Origin: an uncultured Candidatus Melainabacteria bacterium
Lineage (GTDB): Bacteria > Cyanobacteriota > Vampirovibrionia > LMEP-6097
Length of the DNA: 7,153 nucleotides
Direction: 5' to 3'
Assembly: GCA_937927525.1 (NCBI GenBank)
Contig: CALBDR010000383.1
Coordinates: 1-7,153, forward strand
Of this stretch, positions 5,053 to 7,153 are shown piece after piece. Within the stretch, counting starts at the first letter, position 1, and each line of letters begins with the position of its first letter. The position numbers and the translations under genes are program-made. Below the pieces are notes generated by a model that made no database searches, was not told the origin of the DNA, and saw nothing but the letters and a program-made list of their open reading frames with translations.

Positions 5053-7153
5053 GCTACTTGTAGCTTTTTCTCTCTCTGAAATGGAACAATATTATTCGCT
5101 ACAGCGAAGGGATTATCAACAACCTCAATAAAATTATCTGGTTTGATAACCATTTTCAAAAGCTCTTTTGCTCTTTTAGCATCATAAAAACGATTAGCTA
5201 AATTAAGTATTCTTTTTGGCGCTTTATTTTTCAACAAAGCTAGCTCAAAGAAACCCATTCTACTGCATAGCGGCGTTAGTGAATCGTCAATATCTAATTT
5301 AAGCCTATTTTGTATTTTTTCGATATCACTTTGCTCTGGACCTTTTTCAAGAAATTCTTTCAAACTATCTTTAATTAATTTACGAATCTTCTCAGTATCT
5401 TTAGCCTCACACTCACAACTAACATTAAACATTCTTTGTGGTACTTGAATAGTTCCTAGACTATCATCTGGCAAAGAAAACTTCATATTCCAGTGGTAAA
5501 CACCATTTTCACGAAACTTAGAAGCCAGGTGAGAATGTAAACCAGCTTCTCCTAGAATATCCATTGACATAGAAAGCAATTTTCTATCTTCAGGTGACAA
5601 TTTGCTCAGATCCTCTGTCAGGTTACCTATTACAATACTAGAACCGACTTTATCTAGCTTATTATTCATTAATACCGTTTCACTTACTGGAATATCAGAT
5701 GATTTCAAAGAACGAATCTCAGGAGTTTTTTCATTACGTTTATCATTACTATTAATTTTCTTTAATTCTGCCTGAATCACATCACCACTCAATCCAGCTT
5801 CTTGAGCTGAATTATTTAAAACAACTTTCATTTGATCATCAAAAATAATATATTTTTTAAAGAAGTCTCTAACCTCATCTAATTTAATACTCTTAACTAA
5901 TTCTATTTCCTTATCTACAGAAAGACTTTGATTCTCAGGTTGATCTTTAAAAATTAAATTTTGAAATTTACTATAAACAATTTTATCTCTGTCATCTTTC
6001 AATTCACTAAGTGATCTAATTTTCTTTTCAATACTTTCATTAAATTTCTGCTCTACTCTAGCTTGTACTTCTCTATCTTCTGAAAGCAAAGCTGGATCAG
6101 CAACTAAATCTTTAAAGATAGAAAGTGTTTCAGGGATATTCTTTTTAATACCAACGAGACTGAAGCTTATCGCTTTTAAACCAGCATCAAGTGAAAAAGA
6201 AGTACCAAGTTTTTTGAACTTCTTAGATAAATTTTCAGGATTAAGTTCTTCTTTAGCTCCAGCTGTGATGTGAAATAATTTAAAAGCTAGAGAAGCAATT
6301 TTTGCATTTCTCAAAGATTCCATTAATATTTTCTCTTTATCACCACTAGCTAAAGTTTTTGGATCAATTAGAGTCATCAGACCACTGGGGTTGTAAACTT
6401 TAAGCCTAGCAATATTGCTTTGCTTATCATTTACGAAGTATGTTTTATCATCTAATTTTGAGAAGGAAACCTTATCCCAAGGCATCCTTGCAAGAATATG
6501 TTTTTCTTTAAACTCTGCCACTGGTCTTTGATAGTGATTTTCTGTAGTTTGACTCAAATCACCCATATTTCCATCTGACACTCGAACATTTCCTGGCTTA
6601 GCAGTGTCATTATGCTGCTCAACGACTTTCTGCTTACCGTGTATAAGATAAGCATTAACAAAGGCTTTCAACTTTTCATTAAATCCAGCTAAACTTTTCT
6701 CATCCTTAGTGACATTTTGAAGATACTTCAAAGCCTCTTCTTCAGTGAATTGGATCCAATTATCTTCTTCAAGCTGTTCTGCTATCTTAATTGCGGCCCT
6801 GTAATTATCTGCCGGATCTTCTTTTGAAGTCTCAAAAGAATTCTCTAAGATAGTTTTAATCGAATCTAATTCATCTTTAGATAAACCTTCCTCACTCAAT
6901 TTCTTAAACTCTTTATTTATAATTGAAGAGATTTTTGGGAAAAGTTTTTTATCAGTAAAAATTGTTGAAACCGAAATGAGACCTTTATTTTCATGATCAT
7001 AGTTCATCAGAGTCAATCCGTGATTGATTTTCTCCTTATTGAAGACTTTCTTTAAACGAGAATCGTTACCCATAAACAAACTGATCCAAATAAAATTAGA
7101 TATTTTTCTTTTTTCCACTTCTGAAAGATTTAAATCTTCTGATAACTGTCTAT
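5049..7153 (-). CDS. M16 family (insulinase-like) metallopeptidase, C-terminal part
   Basis: M16 enzymes are zinc peptidases built from four similar domains, with the HxxEH active site in the first. The frame is open from TAG at 5049 to the right edge, about 700 codons. GTG 7118 is not the real start, because coding-like codons (RQLSEDLNLSE) continue beyond it. Counting residues from that GTG, 13-110 fit the end of the second domain, with SRL at 20-22 and a KLSEEGLSKDEL stretch. Residues about 260-450 fit the inactive third domain, with HITAGAKEEL near 285 and no zinc motif. Residues about 490-670 fit the fourth domain, with ILGEAGLHSHLASKFRENGVY near 525. The zinc site, if present, lies outside the window, so activity and any signal peptide cannot be judged. 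The whole protein would be roughly 950 residues. Two Glu/Lys-rich stretches with low complexity (about 150-200 and 455-475) may be linkers. Confidence 0.8.
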   Translation of the reverse strand, partial: RQLSEDLNLSEVEKRKISNFIWISLFMGNDSRLKKVFNKEKINHGLTLMNYDHENKGLISVSTIFTDKKLFPKISSIINKEFKKLSEEGLSKDELDSIKTILENSFETSKEDPADNYRAAIKIAEQLEEDNWIQFTEEEALKYLQNVTKDEKSLAGFNEKLKAFVNAYLIHGKQKVVEQHNDTAKPGNVRVSDGNMGDLSQTTENHYQRPVAEFKEKHILARMPWDKVSFSKLDDKTYFVNDKQSNIARLKVYNPSGLMTLIDPKTLASGDKEKILMESLRNAKIASLAFKLFHITAGAKEELNPENLSKKFKKLGTSFSLDAGLKAISFSLVGIKKNIPETLSIFKDLVADPALLSEDREVQARVEQKFNESIEKKIRSLSELKDDRDKIVYSKFQNLIFKDQPENQSLSVDKEIELVKSIKLDEVRDFFKKYIIFDDQMKVVLNNSAQEAGLSGDVIQAELKKINSNDKRNEKTPEIRSLKSSDIPVSETVLMNNKLDKVGSSIVIGNLTEDLSKLSPEDRKLLSMSMDILGEAGLHSHLASKFRENGVYHWNMKFSLPDDSLGTIQVPQRMFNVSCECEAKDTEKIRKLIKDSLKEFLEKGPEQSDIEKIQNRLKLDIDDSLTPLCSRMGFFELALLKNKAPKRILNLANRFYDAKRAKELLKMVIKPDNFIEVVDNPFAVANNIVPFQREKKLQVA
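5051..5069 (+). terminator. Possible weak intrinsic terminator of the solute-binding gene
   Basis: AAGCTA (5051-5056) and TAGCTT (5061-5066) form a 6-bp stem with a CTTG loop, and the T-run TTTTT (5065-5069) overlaps the stem end. It begins within the stop codon of the plus-strand gene and lies inside the last codons (KLQVA) of the convergent M16 gene. The stem is short and AT-rich, so efficiency is doubtful. On the minus strand no U-run follows the hairpin. Confidence 0.4.

Noticed and set aside
7116..7118. GTG 7118 as the start of the M16 peptidase
   Set aside because: The frame is open and coding-like up to the window edge, and the family needs about 200 or more further N-terminal residues with the zinc site, so the gene is simply cut by the window.

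Overview
This is an AT-rich bacterial window with very tight gene packing. I cannot place the organism more precisely. Four of the seven visible reading-frame ends are TAG and three are TAA, with no TGA, and tryptophan is written TGG, so the standard bacterial code fits. Three genes are confidently identified and look intact: ruvA (Holliday-junction branch migration), fabF (beta-ketoacyl-ACP synthase II) and a family 1 extracellular solute-binding protein with an N-terminal signal or anchor. A fourth, a long M16-type (insulinase-like) metallopeptidase, runs off the right edge, so its active-site end is not visible.

Layout: at the left edge, a minus-strand open frame without an ordinary start codon runs out of the window. 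ruvA (+) follows at 183-797. Its stop overlaps the end of a minus-strand frame (787-1242) that has a good ribosome binding site and ATG but is cut by one in-frame TAG at codon 23. Just upstream of that, on the same strand, is a small possible gene (1299-1541). From 1613 to 2473 (+) lies an ABC-type ATPase frame. It has no usable start for its first 70 codons and lacks most of the stretch between Walker A and the LSGGQ signature. fabF (-, 2476-3756) ends 2 bp from it. fabF and the solute-binding protein gene (+, 3781-5052) diverge, with only 24 bp between their start codons. The solute-binding gene overlaps by 4 bp the end of the M16 gene (-, 5049 to the right edge).

Two themes stand out. First, expression signals: four genes have a TANNNT/TATAAT-like hexamer ending 6-10 bp before the start codon and no Shine-Dalgarno sequence, which suggests leaderless or nearly leaderless mRNAs. 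The gene that looks internal to a transcript does have a GGAG site. At 3765-3771 the two -10-like hexamers of divergent genes overlap almost base for base, suggesting one bidirectional promoter. Second, the left third looks like a gene-decay zone around an intact ruvA, with up to three disrupted frames. I see no shared pathway linking the intact genes, and no mobile element, CRISPR array or RNA gene. I found no convincing new multi-gene system.
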